This document shows positions 35,397 to 47,893 of a stretch of 64,000 nt of DNA, one piece after another. Under the pieces are notes generated by a model. It was not told where the DNA came from. It searched no databases and saw only the letters and a program-made list of their open reading frames with translations. Source of the DNA: Diphasiastrum complanatum (taxonomy: Eukaryota > Streptophyta > Lycopodiopsida > Lycopodiales > Lycopodiaceae); NCBI GenBank assembly GCA_029204225.1, contig MU832151.1, forward strand, positions 1 through 64,000. Reading direction: 5' to 3'. Each line of letters starts with the position of its first letter. Position 1 is the stretch's first letter. The translations under genes were made by a program, and so were the position numbers.

Positions 35397-36280
35397 CACG
35401 AAATTTTTGCACGTGTGAAAAGACGACCAAGACACATGTCGTCAGATGATTAGACCACGTGGAATGTCCGTACTGACAATGATGAGCCAATTATGAGGCC
35501 ACGTGGGCTGAGACAAGTGTGCGAATCCCTAATCGACGCATGTCATTCTCGCACATGACAGATATCAGATCAATCATACTAGGTACGGCGCATTTAATTT
35601 GGCTATCACAAGTCGACACGTGTTCCTTCGCCAGTTCTCCACACGTGCAAAAAAAAATTTATAAATATGTGTTTTTGGGCTCGTATTTTCACGCAAATTC
35701 ACGATTGCTGTGTCGAATATTGATTTCAAGCGCACCACTTGCTCTCATTACATCTCGTTGGCTATTATGCGCCTGGATAACATACTGCATCGTCCGGTAT
35801 CGCATTCGAGCGCGTCTCGCAACCCTTTTCTTTTCTGCTTGTTGTCCTTGCGCTCGGATCCGATACTCCAACTTCAAATATCTCTCTCGAGCGCACGTTG
35901 ATTTGACATGCTTGTCGGACCTGGGGTTTGCGCTTGAGAGCGATATTTGGAACTTTAGTTTTGTTATTTTTGACTAAAATGTCTAATTTCGAATCTAGTT
36001 TGCTTTCTTTTTTTAATGAATTTTCGCAATGCACGTGTGAAAAGATGGCCGAGCCACGTGTCGTCAGATGACTAGACCACGTGAAAATTCCGTACTGATA
36101 CTGATGACCCAATTAGGGGGACATGTGGGCTGAGACACGTGCGCGAATCCCTTATCGATGCATGTCATTCTCGCACGTGACAGATGTCAAATCAATCATT
36201 CAAGGTACGGTGCATTTATTTTGGCCAATCACATGTCGACACATGTTCCTTTGCCACTCCTTCACATGTCCGAAAATTTT

Positions 36281-36290
36281 TATATAAATA
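36281..36290 (+). promoter_or_regulatory. TATA box for the acidic-protein gene
   Basis: TATATAAATA about 310 bases before ATGTCTAATTTTG at 36602, mirrored by TTTATAAATAT at 35658 in the first repeat unit. Confidence 0.5.
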
Positions 36291-36601
36291 GGTCTTTTTC
36301 GGCTCGAATTTTCACGCAAATTTACGATTGCTTTGCCGAATATCGATTTCAAGCACACCACTTGCTCTCATTATGTCTCGTTGACTATTATGCGCCTGGA
36401 TCCGATACTGCATCCTTCGGTATCGCATTCAAGCGCATTTAGTATCCCTTTTCTTTCCTGCTCATTGTTCTTGCGCTCGGATCCGATACTCCAGCTTCCA
36501 ATATCTCTCTCGAGCGCACGTTGCCTTGACGTGCTTGTCTGACCTAGGGTTTGTGCCTGAGAGTGATATTTGGAACTTCAATTCTATTTATTTTGTTTAA
36601 A

Positions 36602-38110
36602 ATGTCTAATTTTGAATCCAATTTATTTTTTTTTAGTGAATTGGTATTACTGATAGGTTGGACTATTTCAAATCCCTTTTTTCTCCTTTTCTTTTTATTC
36701 TACATTCTATAATTGAGGGCCCTGGTGTGGAGGCATTTTCTGAGATATATCTCAGCTTTAAGTCCCTGCTCAGGACTCCGTTATTCAGGTCTTAGAATAA
36801 AGACATAATTCATTATCAGAACCTGGTGGCACTCGACAAGCATATCTAGCTAAGCTTGACATAATGTTTACCAAGTTACATAATGATTTCAAGTCTGTAG
36901 GTGAGTGCCCAATTCATAATAAAAAATGTAGATTTGTTGATTTTCAGTTTGTTTTTTCCCTTTTTCCCATTGTTAAATATTTTTGACGATTCGAAGGCTG
37001 TGCTCTCCACTTCTGAAGTAGTTTCTTCTAGTGGTACAAAGTCTGAAAAGTCAAAGATTGTAGATATAGATATCTTTTTTATTGACACGAGTGTTCATTT
37101 AGATGATTGTTCTGATTTTGATCCTGCTCGAAATAGGGCTACTTTTATAGGCCCTAGAACACCCACTACCCTTTCTCTTTCTGATGAATCTTTGATCACT
37201 TTGCCTACTTATATTATAGATAATAATTCTTTTCTAACAATATCGGATATATCGAATCTTTTTGACTTCATTGAAGCTGAGACTCTTTGCATTTTGAGCA
37301 AAGAGCTTGATGAATTTTCGGATATAATTGATTTTGATGCTGATGATCTTCTCCCTGGTGTTGACGATGTACACAATGATAAGTTTTATTCAAGAAAAGA
37401 TTGCTTGAAAATGGTTGTGGAGGAAATGTGCAACAAAGAAGATGATCTACCTTCTGAGGAGGAGTTTCTTAGAATCCAAAGTCAACTTGGTTTTCCACAG
37501 CCAACTGCCTATTCACCAACAATATTGACATCGAAAGGTGGACATAATATTGATGGAGAGACAGTAATCAGAAAAGACAAAGCCGAATGCATAAGTTTTT
37601 GTCTATCAAGTACTAGTAGATTTGTTATGTCAGATTATATATTGGAGCTTACTTTTTTTTTTATCATTTCAGGAAACAATTTTCCTTGATGATTTCGCAA
37701 TTCGTCGAGGAGGGCAGAGATCTTCTGCGGTAAAATTTTCAAGAGATCATGCACTCGGGCACTATCTAAAGTCGTTCAAGAATAATGAGATAAGTGTTGC
37801 CCATTCAAAGTTTCATCAATATGGTGAAACTATGATTATGGCAATCAAGGCACTGTCTCATTTTCTTGGAGGACATAATTTTAATAAGGTGCATAAAATA
37901 ATTTTTGTAAAGAAAACTATTGCGGTTAAAATTTTAGGATATGGACCAGTGAATTTCATGCTCAGATGATCTCATTTTGCAGTGTATGCTGCTTACGTTG
38001 ATCTGAGTAAGCATGAAAACTATGAGCTATTGGATCCATACGAAAGAAGAAGATTGTTGCATGATTCTAAGTTGCAACTTTCATCGGAAAAAATATCGGA
38101 AGTAGATTAG
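36602..38110 (+). pseudogene. Acidic protein gene of the DNA element
   Basis: The first exon probably starts MSNFESNLFFF; the duplicate start at 35980 reads MSNFESSLLSFFNEF. A possible exon near 36825-36899 gives GTRQAYLAKLDIMFTKLHND and ends at a GTGAGT donor. The main open stretch (about 36948-37626) is Asp/Glu/Ser-rich: SEKSKIVDIDIFFIDTSVHL, SNLFDFIEAETLCILSKELD, DFDADDLLPGVDDVHNDKFY. Later exons read LDDFAIRRGGQRSSAVKFSR, HFLGGHNFNKV and YAAYVDLSKHENYELLDPYE, stop at 38110. Exon joins are uncertain and I found no domain. It may be intact or slightly broken. Confidence 0.5.
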
Positions 38111-38223
38111 ATATTGCCGAATTGTACTTTGTGAATATTTTTATTTAATATACAAAATTTTACTGTGTGTCTATAGCCTACTGGCTTGTATAAATTTGCA
38201 TGCTTTTTGAAATTTTTTATAAT

Positions 38224-40930
38224 TCATCGATTTTGTATTATGACGAATTTGGATTCTTCTGTAAAACCATTGGAAAAGCTGCAGTATATTGCTGTTTTTT
38301 GTGCTAGTCTCGCCATGTTGTGTAATTTTATAAAATGACGCTCTTGCTTGCCAATGAGATTTTTCCATTCTTTGCGATGACCATATGCTAAGACTTCCAC
38401 TATTTCTTGCAAAGAATGTCGAATGATGTTGTAATATGTGTTGCATGTCATAAAAACATAATCTAAATCAGTACCAAAAGTAACTAATTTAATTGCACAT
38501 ATTTGTCTATCGTAGTGTAAAATCAAAATCTTACCATATAATGTGTTATATGATCAACACCCCATGCACTCTGAACTGCATCCACAAATTCATTGGTTGT
38601 TTTCTATATCATTTGAACATCAGTATTTGAAAATTTATCTTTTCTCAAGTACCATGTTGTCTAACTTTTTCCAAACTTCTACTTTGTGAATACGAGTAGA
38701 ACCTTCTTCTTCGAAATCTTGAGTTGCTAATGTATTGAACCTTAGATTGTTTGCTAGAATAATTTGATAAAAATCTTCGAGCTTTAGATCCTCCAATGCT
38801 CGGCTTGCATGGAATATTTCCTGTTTTACCTGATAACTTGTCATCTTTTTTAATTTTAATGTGGCCTTTATGTAAGCCTGCTTTGGACAACACATCCTCT
38901 AATCTGGAAATAGCTTCCTTTGCAGAGGCCTCTTGCTCGGAATTCCATGCAAACAAGATGTGAAGATATATTATTTTTTCTATAATACGCACCTCCACAT
39001 GCAATGTACAGATATGAACATTTCGTAGAGGAATTGGTAGTACAGGTTTCCAATTAGGATCTTCTCGATCTCTTGATATTCATGTACTCCTTGTCATGTC
39101 TTTTGTTGTTTTCATGCAGTGCAAACAAGGGTGTTTAGAGTTAGCGCCATGAGATACATTGAACATAGATTTTAATATCTTCATATCTCCTGCTAAATGC
39201 CATTCAATGTTGAAAGTGCCAATTCCAAGAATATTGAGTGGAACTCTCTTCATGTGATTTTTTATGGTGGCAGAATGTGATGTTCTAGTAAATATCCATA
39301 AGAGAATGTTATGGTCTTCTTTCAGCACCTATAAGAGAATACAAAAACGTGATTAGCCTCATAATATTAACACAGAGAAGATTTTAGATATGAAATCCAT
39401 ATTCAAATGATTATCCCTATTTATTATGCAAAGGAACTGCTATACCTGAAATGCTGCCAACCGCCAAATATCATTTTCTGATTGAACACTGAAATTGAGG
39501 CCTTCTGAGTCTTTCAGTGAATTTGAAAGTGCTCCATTCATGATTGTGAGACTGACTCTTTCCATTTTTTGTCCTTTTATAATTTCAGACTCATCTAACT
39601 TGAGAACAACTATCAACTTGTTATTGACATTCTCATTTGTAATACCGTAAAAATTTATGATGAATGTTAATAACTGATTAATGTCAAAAAAATAAATTGT
39701 TGGAATTGTTATATGCTAGACTTTCTCCTTTCAAGCAATACACTTCATTGATATGAGATGGATTACCAACTATTGTCTGCATACCATGGTTTAACATGTC
39801 TCTTTTTTTTTTTAAGATAAAATGGTCATGGGATTGGAAACTTTTTAATATTTACCTATGCAAATGCCTCCTTTATCATCTTAAACATTGTTGCATATGC
39901 TTCCCTACTGATGCTAGAAAAGTCACATGCACCCTAAAGCAATATAGTGTCTAATATTTTTCCAACTTCATCCATAATGCTATCAGTAACTTAAGCCTTG
40001 ATCTTTTTCATTTTGTTATTATTTAACATTGATTTCATAGATTTAGAAGTCAAGATAGAGCCTAGTAAGTTTCCAATTGAAATCTCATCGGCCAAATGGT
40101 CTTCAACAACCAATGTTGATCTGCATTGCAAACATAATGTTCATGAAAATGTCAGTAGAAATTAGGACACTCATAGTATTCACAGTAGTATATAATAAGC
40201 AAATCAACAGAAAGTTGAAATGAATAAATAACAAAATTAGTGATTTTAAATAAATCAAAAAGTTCAAGCAATTTTCAGTACCAAATAAGCTATAACTTAC
40301 TTGAATGCACGGATTCGTCGTTTTCTATGACCTCCTCTAGATGATAGATCACATATATCCTTGTTTACCAGTCTTTTCCTCTTGTTGCTTCGGACCTTTC
40401 TGTTGAGCACATCCATATTTTTAACAAGAGACAAATATGAGATACGCATGGATTGAAATGCAATTTTTATCTCATCATTACTAGTTGTATAATGATGCAA
40501 AGAAGATTTCAACCTTTGGATCTCCTCCTTGATCTGAGCATCTCATTTTCATCCAAACAAGTTTTCATCTTTGTAGATTTTTCTTCGCACTCATTTGATA
40601 TTTTCCTTGATTCCTCTTCCAAATAATGTATTCTTTGCATTGAATGTGCATTCCCATAGAGCATCAAATTCTCACAGTAACCCAAAAGGCCATTTTTACC
40701 ATGACACATATAGATTATTAACTGACTCACCGAATGAAAATCTGGATGCTGCAATGAACATGGATCAATAGGATACAATGTTCCTGATGACCATAAATCT
40801 ACATGTTTAGCTTTTCCTCCCTGTATCGGACCATATTAGAAGTTGACAATTTGGGTTGCTTTGAATTTCTCGTCCTGAGCGGAGCATATTCCGGTGACAG
40901 ATCCACATGAAGATGATAAAGCTTTGTCAT
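38224..40930 (-). pseudogene. Transposase-like gene with C-x2-C motif and coiled coil
   Basis: Starts MTKLYHLHVDLSPEYAPLRT (40930). A frame change leads to KHVDLWSSGTLYPID and YMCHGKNGLLGYCENL, then a coiled coil (YLEEESRKISNECEEK to MKTCLDENEM), a basic segment (RSNKRKRLVNKDICDLSSRG), and several exons to WHLAGDMKILKS with NVSHGANSKHPCLHCMKTTK (C-x2-C), HICTLHVEVRIIEKIIYLHI, a Lys-rich GGSKARRFLSNY stretch, and a last exon ending FTEESKFVIIQNR. The order of an acidic GD motif, C-x2-C and a following Asp/His-LH segment recalls uncharacterised transposon proteins of fungi and cnidarians; that is from memory and weak. Because a relative exists at 8260-9462, it is the best candidate for the gene that moves the element. 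Stops and frame changes are present. Confidence 0.6.
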
Positions 40931-41204
40931 CAGTACAGTAGTATAGTAACAAACAACACAATGACAATAACAAAGTTGGAGATGGTGCTAACGACTCTAC
41001 TGGAGATAGAGATGGCGTACATTTTTTTCAGAATATTTCAGCATTTTGAAAAATTATATTTTAACTATAGTTAAACACCAGTGAAGTTTGATGTGACTAA
41101 ACTAAGGTGCATTCATTTACATGGAAAGTAGTGCGGGCAGATGCGTAAAGAAGTTAGAAAATGATATTATGATTACTTTATAGTTATTTTTCTCTCTCCT
41201 ACAT

Positions 41205-41248
41205 GGCATTTCTTATAGGGCCCTCTTTGGGCCCATATTTTCTCTAAT
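41205..41248. repeat. Right terminal inverted repeat
   Basis: GGCATTTCTTATAGGGCCCT, CTTTGGGCCCAT, then TTTCTCTAAT. Inverse of the left end. GGGCCC palindromes sit inside it. Confidence 0.75.
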
Positions 41249-42715
41249 GCAAGGTAGACTTTTCAAGATTGATACTTTTGTTATGGCTAACAAAAAGGAT
41301 GGAATGGAAAAGGAGATTGGTCTCAACTTTCCAAAGTTCTCTTTTAGCATCAATAAGATTGGTGGATCTGATGCAAAGTCTAAAAAGCTTCCTTATGCTA
41401 GATCTAGGTCAAGATCTAATATGTTCATCTTTGTGCTCACTTGGCTAGTCTTGAGGATAACGATGGTGTTTCAATGGTTCTTCATGGCAAGTGCAAGCTT
41501 GCAAAAGGTAAGGAAAGAGCTAACTTCATCAATGGAGGTGAAGGTGCTTCCTTGGAAAAGGTTGTTGTTAATGATTTCTTTGATCATATGGAAAAAGATG
41601 TTGCTAGGTGCATTCATGAAGGAGATGGTTCTTCTACATTCTTTTGTGATGAGTCCAAGAAAGCCATTTTTGCAACAAGTGGTGACACATGTCTTCATAA
41701 ATAGAGTAGATCAAATGTTCCTATCAACAGACTTGGTGAGGGAGATAGTCACAAGTCAAGCAGAAGAGAAGTATGTGAAGAGTTCAAAGTAGGATGTACT
41801 TTGAATGACGTCATTGTGAATGATAGTGAGGCAGAATCATTATCATATGAGTCATTACCTAAAACATTGAGTAGAAGTTCTTGTTTGAATAAAGAGAGTA
41901 CTTCAATCATCCTTATGTTGAAGGTACTAATCATTTTTTTCATGGCTTCTAATGTTTTTGAGGATTCTACTTCTTATGATGTAATCATTAAGAGGGAGCC
42001 CTATGAAGGAAAGAGCAATGGAAGATTGGTTCTTGGGAAGATCCAAGGCATGGATCTCACATCTCTTCATCAACTCAAAGGATTCTATGATTATGAATTG
42101 ATCAATCATGATCGAGATGGCAAAAGGTTGGTTAAAGGAGGCTACATGGAGCAAATTGAGAGGCAATTTCTTCAAGGCATGGGAGATCTCATTGGTGAGC
42201 TTATTGAGGTTCTTTATGGACTCAAGAGGGATGGATTTATTAGGTTTGGTACTCATCTTCACCTACTCTACTTCATGTTGGATGGAAAGTTTGGAATCTA
42301 TCTTTCGATTTATGATGGTGGCATTGGTGGCATTGTTTTGACTAACCTTTGTGGAAGTTTGAGATCAAGCATTGATGATATATTGTTGGATCCAAAACAT
42401 ATGTTTGAGAGGGAGTATTTCCAAAGGATTAGGTCAAAAGATATTCATATCTTTGATATCTTTGATGTTCAAGAGAAAGCTAAGCAAGTGGAAGAGACAC
42501 ACTTTGCTTTACTCACATGTTTTGGAGAATCTTTTTGTGTACATGATGCTATGCAAGTGGATATTGGTTCTCATGGTTTTCATGTTGGAAAAGCAAGTAA
42601 TGGATCTGAAAAACAAAGTTTGTTGAATGACTTTGATGGTCAAGAGGAAGATCAAGAGGTTGGTCTCAAAGGGCTTCAACAATACAAAAGGAAGCACAAC
42701 AACAAAATGCACGAT
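41249..42715 (+). pseudogene. Copia-linked orphan ORF
   Basis: Begins with the right half of the split copia motif (QGRLFKIDTFVMANKKDGME), but GAG-pre-integrase and integrase do not follow. Instead there are about 470 codons in two or three frames: SLEDNDGVSMVLHGKCKLAK, VVNDFFDHMEKDVARC, then 41801-42715 with GKIQGMDLTSLHQLKGFYDY, IELIEVLYGLKRDGFIRFG-like text, RSSIDDILLDPKHMFEREYF and QEEDQEVGLKGLQQYKRKHN. No family recognised. The last long frame is still open where element D interrupts it, and could continue at 48588. Confidence 0.45.
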
Positions 42716-42719
42716 TTCC

Positions 42720-43410
42720 TGTGAAAAGTATAGTACTAAGGACCATAAATGGATCTTTGAATGATCCACAAGGTGATTGTATGCTTGTTAAACAATCTAT
42801 CAGAAACTAGTCATCAGAAAACAAGATCTAGTTTAGCAGCTTGATAGGAAACAAGTAGAGACAATCAAAGCATTGATCAAATAGTATAATCCAACTCCAC
42901 ACGTGTGGAAATAAGGCTGTAGTACGGCCTGTAGACAGTGTCTACAAAGTGCCAAATCTGAGTTTCATTGAAAATCAAGAGTAATCACCATACAATGAGA
43001 GAAAACTCGAGTTTCTCCTTGAGGCTCCAAAAAGTTTCTATCTTCTCACTATGGAGAATGGGAATACATAAGTAAACACACTTCCTTTGCAAAGTTAGGT
43101 AAAAATCAAGCATGTAATAAGGAAGTAGACTCCACTTTATTGCCCTAATGTGAAAACCCTAGCCTAGATCCAAGAGTCATGCTTGGTAGGTGCATGGTAG
43201 GTACAAATCTCATCATATATCATGGTCTAGATCCTACAAAGTAGGAATCACTACCAAATAGACACAACCACTCCTCTTGACTCGTGGTAACCTACTTTAG
43301 GTGTGTATGTACAAGTGGCACTTTGGCCATTCAAGTAACCAATAAACAATATTGACAAAATATACAATATTCTACATGTCTAGATTTGCCAATGTAGGCA
43401 ATTTTTCACA
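42720..43410 (-). repeat. 3' LTR of element D
   Basis: 691 bases. Contains CACACGTGTG at 42898-42907, followed by GGCTGTAGTACGGCCTG. Several point differences from 47894-48582. Confidence 0.95.
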
Positions 43411-46400
43411 CTCCTCCTCAAATCTAGACTTGGAGATCACAATGCTTTTATCAATAACTCCAATTGAAGATCTAATCTTGACAAATGAATCTTTAGGTAA
43501 AGGTTTAGTAAACAAATCAGCCAAGCAACTTGATGATGGCACGTGTTGGAGCTTGATCTCTTTAGCTTGCACTTTTTCCCTCACGAAATGATGAGCAATT
43601 TCGATGTGTTTGCTCCTTGCATGGAATGTAGGATTAGTTGCAAGTGATTGGGCTGATTGGTTGTCACAATAGATGATAGGGATCTCCTCCTCCATGATAT
43701 GAAGCTCCACCAATAGCCTTTTGAGCCACAAGACCTCCTTGCATGTTGATGTCAAGGCCTTGTATTCGGATTCTGTGGAAGATAGGGAGATGGTATCTTG
43801 CTTTTTGGAAAGCCATTATACTACTCCATCACATAGAAAGGTGGAAAAGGCACTTGTTGATCTTCTATCCACTTTGTCCCCTGCAAAATCCGAGTCACTA
43901 TAGGCTCTTAAGCCAAGATTAGTTCCTCTATACAAAATACCAAAATTCTTAGTGAATGAAATGTATCTAAGAACTCTTTTGGCCATCTTCCAATGTGAAA
44001 CTAGAGGACTTTGCATGAATTGGCTTAACTTTCCAACACTGTAACTAAGATCAGGTCTAGTTATAGTTAAATAGATCAAGGAGCCAATAAGCCTTCTATA
44101 TAATGTGATGTCCTCAAAGGATGCTTCATCACAACCAATAAATGCTTTTACATGATGCTCCATTGGTGTCTCAATGCCTTTACAATTCTTCATTCCAAAT
44201 CTATCTAGGATGGATGTAGCATATTTAGATTGACAAATGAAGCTAAAATCACATCCTCTAATAACCTCTATTCCAAGAATGAAGCTCAATAGGCCGAGAT
44301 CTACCATCTTAAACTCTTTTGCTAAAGCAATTTTTACATCTCCTCGAGTACCATGCTCTAGGTGCTTGCTTGAGCCCATAAAGGCTCTTCTTCAAAAAAC
44401 ACACATTTCCTTCATGTTTTGTCTTAATGAAGCCCTCGGGTTGTCTCATGTAGATCTCTTCCTCCAAATAACCATTGAGGAATGCATTTGTGAAGTCAAG
44501 TTGGAATAGCTCCCAATTGAAGGTTGTAGCAAGACTAATGATCAAGCTGATAGTAACAAGCTTAGCCACAGGAGCAAAAGTCTCATCATAATCAATGCCT
44601 TTGGTTTGTAAAAAACCTTTGGCAACAAGCCTAGCTTTATGCTTGATTATTGATCCATCTTTATTATACTTCAATCTAAACACCCACTTGCAATCAAGAG
44701 GTTTTTTCCCTTGAGAAAGATCCACAAGATCCCAAGTATGATTCTCAATAAGAGCATCATACTCTACTTGCATAGCATCCATCCAACTTTTAGACTTACA
44801 AGCATCTTCATAGCATGTTGGCTCATCTAACATTGAAGTAAGAAAGGTGTAAGATGTGAAAGATGATGAGCCTTCCCTTTGATCACCTTGACCATCATAG
44901 GTGAGCCTCAATGGCTCGAATCTTGCCCTTGTAGATCTTCTTGGAGTTCTTGGAGTTCTTGGAGTTCTTGCATCTTGAGGTGGATCCTCAAGTTCTTCTT
45001 CACTTGGAAGCTCCTCCTCCATCCTAGCATGATCCTTGGCATCAAGATGATTAGTAGCATTATCATCCAAATCACAAGCATGTCCTTCATAAAAAATAAC
45101 ATCCCTACTCACTATCACCTTGCTAGTGATGGGATTGAAGACTCTATAACCTTTGCTATTCTCACCATATCCCACAAAGATGCCTTTGATGGATGTTTCA
45201 TCATCCTTTCTTCTCTTATCCAAGGATTGGTGTACATAGCAAGTGGATCCAAAAACTTTGAGATCCTTGAGATTAGGCTTCTCTCCAAATAGAGCTTCAA
45301 ATGGTGTGATTCCTCCAATGGCTTGGTTTGGCAATCTATTGCACAAATAGTTAGCACAAGTTATTGCTTCACCCCAAAATGGTTTGGATAGAGAAGCATC
45401 TAGCCTTAAGGCCTTAGCACACTCACAAAGAGATCTATTTCTTCTCTCACTCACTCCATTTTGTTGAGGGGTGTATGGACATGACAACTCCCTCTTTATG
45501 CCATTAGAACTACAAAAGTCAATCAACTTACTAGAGATATATTCACCTCCATTATCATTCCTTAATACCTTAATCTTGGTACTAAGTTGATTTTCTACCA
45601 AAGTCTTGAACTTTACAAAAGAATCAAACACCATTGATTTGCTAGACAAGAGGTACATCCAGCAAAATCTAGAATAGTCATCAATGAAAATTACATAATA
45701 CTTGGCACCACCATTAGACTCATGTGAGACGTTATGAACATCCGAATGAATGAGTTCAAGAGGAGTGCTTGATCTAGATGTAGATCTTGAGAAGGGTAGT
45801 TTGTGAGCCTTTGAGAGGCTGCATGCTTCACATATCTTCCCACACTTTGACAAATGCTTGGGGAGGCCAAGTGCAAGCTCCTTTGCACACGTAGTTTCCA
45901 TGGCTTTGAAGTTGGGGTGGCCCAACCTTTTGTGCCATAGTTCCACCTTTGATATTTCCATCTTTTCCAAATTAACACTCTCCACTGCAAAAATATATTA
46001 GCATCAAGCTTAAACAATCTACCTTGCTTAAAGCCTTTAGCTATACATTCATCAATAGTAAGGATGGAACAAACTCCATGCTTAAATTGTACATCTAGGC
46101 CATTCTCCATTAACTGGCCAACACTAAGCAAATTCTTGGTTAACTTAGGAACATAAAGAACATTATCAAGATTCATCCATTTGGATGATCCCACATACAA
46201 GAGAATTGTTCCTATTCCACTTATATTACATTCTTGACTACTTGCAGTATAGATTGATCTATGTAAGTCATTGTAAGAAAGTAAGGTGGAGAATATGTCC
46301 TTTTGATATGTCATGTGGGAACTTGCCCCACTATCAATCCCCCAAGAATCATTGGTGTTGCTCTTGGATGATGGTGGTTTGTTGGAAACCATCAAGGATG

Positions 46401-47262
46401 ACTCTTCATCCTCCTCCTCCTCCTGATGTGCAATGTTGCTTTGTTTGCTCTCTTGTGCCTTCTTCTTCTTGAGACATTCTGATGCAAAATGTCCTTTCTT
46501 TTCACAAAAAAAAACATTTGTACTTGGACTTGTCTTTGATCTTGCCCTTTGAGCTTGAAGCCTCATCCTCCTCCTTGGTCTCCTTGAAGTGCTTCGTCTT
46601 GCCATTGGTCTTCTTCTTGCCTTTGAATGAGAAATTAGCTTTCTCATCACCATCCTGCAGAGAAATAGCATTCATTCTTGCATTGGTATGCAACATCCTA
46701 CACTCTTCAGCTACTAATACACTGTGTAGCTTTTCTATAGTAGGCAAAGTGTCTTGGACTGCAAAGCTTTTACCAAATTTGTAAAGCCACTCCCTAGACC
46801 ATTGAGGAAAATCTGAACAAGCTCACTATCTTGAATGTTCTCTCCAATGGAAGCTAACTCCCTATTGAGAGACTTGATTCTAAGCACATAATCTTGTGCA
46901 CTCTCATCACTCTTCTTCATGGTTTGTAGAATCTGATTCCTAAGCATGAGAACTCTCGAAGTGTTACTAGACTCATAGATAGATTTTAAAGATTCCCAAG
47001 ACTCTTTAGCACTCTTGCATGATGATACTTCCCTTAAAATATCATTGCTTACATTCATCTTAATACAGTGAAGTGCAAGCCTAGACCTCTTCTTGTATCT
47101 CACTAATTCTTGTGCACCTAGAGGTTCATCTTCATCATCTATTAGAAACTCATAAAGATCCTGGAGCACCATTAGTGACTCCATCATCACTTTCCAAATA
47201 GCATAATTGGTAGAATTTAACCTCTCACTAGCTTCTAGAAGGTAGGCTCCCACTGATCTCAT
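43372..47262 (-). pseudogene. Copia gag-pol polyprotein, element D
   Basis: Minus strand from 47262: MRSVGAYLLEASERLNSTNY (gag), a CCHC knuckle FFCEKKGHFASEC (about 46495) at a frame change, protease WGIDSGASSHMT (usual WW is WG), WHKRLGHPNF, integrase IHSDVHNVSHESNGG, RNDNGGEYISSKL and QQNGVSERRNRSL, an acidic linker with RTPRTPRRS, RT DCKWVFRLKYNKDGS, FQLDFTNAFLNGYLEEE and [13 protein letters not shown]. There (about 44345) it jumps to DVKIALAKEFKMVDLG, deleting about 50 codons that include YVDD. RNase H (YSDSDFAGDKVDRRST) and the C-terminus follow to 43372. Four or five frame changes in all. Confidence 0.93.
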
Positions 47263-47893
47263 CTTACTAGCAAGATTCTACACACAAGATATAGATTTGT
47301 TTGGACCTGAAACTCACAAAGGTTTCTAACTTGCAGTGTTTCACTCAAATGTTGACTTCTAATCCAACAGATGGATTTGTAATCACAATTCTATCACTCC
47401 CTCACAAGCTGGAATGAAGATAAGATGAGATGAAAAGTACCCTCAAGCAAATCTTGCCAATCTTGGCTATTCTTGGACAAAAACTGACTCTATCTCTCTC
47501 ATTCACTTTGATGTACTTTCAAGACCTGGTTTCCACTTTAAGAAGGTCTGAAATCAGCCTAGATTAATTATTTTTTGTGAAACAAATTCAAAACTAATCA
47601 GTGGCAAGTGATCTTGGTAGCTTATCCAAGGATTTGCACCAAAAATTACATCAAACTGACACCAGATGAATTTTCTATGATCCAATGAATATGGGTTATT
47701 AAATGCTGGTTCAGAGATGCCCACACGTGTGAACAGTACGGATTTTGATCCTGAAAAAGTTTGGGATCAAATCCCCTCACCAAAACCTGGATACCAGCTC
47801 GCCCTTCCAATACTAGCTTTTTGCACCAAAACTTGCTAAAATTGGATTAGATTCAAACACAGATCAATGGCCTTGTACTTGGCTTTGATACCG

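Larger units (their letters stand above)
35160..36640. repeat. Duplicated promoter block with repeated TTGAGAGCGATAT motifs
   Basis: Two tandem units of about 620 bases (about 35400-36017 and 36018-36632) share G-boxes (CACGTG), TCGACACGTG/TCGACACATG, a TATA box (35658-35668; 36281-36290), CGGATCCGATACTCC and a downstream ATGTCTAATTT start. The motif TTGAGAGCGATAT or a variant appears at about 35168, 35242, 35330, 35932 and 36556. Inverted or related forms (TTTCAAGCGCACC, TATCGCATTCGAGCGC, TCTCTCGAGCGCACGTTG) occur in both units. The block sits between the divergent H3-like and acidic-protein genes. It may be a bidirectional promoter or a transposase-binding array; that is inference. Confidence 0.75.
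31885..41248. mobile_element. Large DNA element with terminal inverted repeats and several gene relics
   Basis: The ends match in inverted orientation (31885-31928 against 41205-41248). The flanks read together as one copia protein (VARGNR before, QGRLFKID after), so a 9,364-base piece was inserted. Inside, in order: an unknown gene (+), Ulp1-like C-terminal exons (-), a histone H3-like gene (-), a duplicated promoter block, an acidic protein gene (+), and a transposase-like gene (-). There is no RT, integrase, helicase or DDE domain that I can name. I see no clear target-site duplication. Every gene carries at least one lesion or an uncertain exon, so this copy is probably inactive. A deleted relative of the minus-strand gene is at 8260-9462. 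Confidence 0.75.

Noticed and set aside
35519-35977. Long plus-strand open frame in the duplicated promoter block
   Set aside because: It covers TATA boxes and repeated regulatory motifs, has no domain, and its copy in the second unit is broken.
31885-41248. Maverick/Polinton or Helitron identity for the 9.36-kb element
   Set aside because: No DNA polymerase B, integrase, capsid, Rep or helicase motif was seen, and the ends are inverted repeats, unlike Helitrons.
44237-44509. Plus-strand open frames across element D
   Set aside because: Antisense shadows of copia RT; no domain in that orientation.
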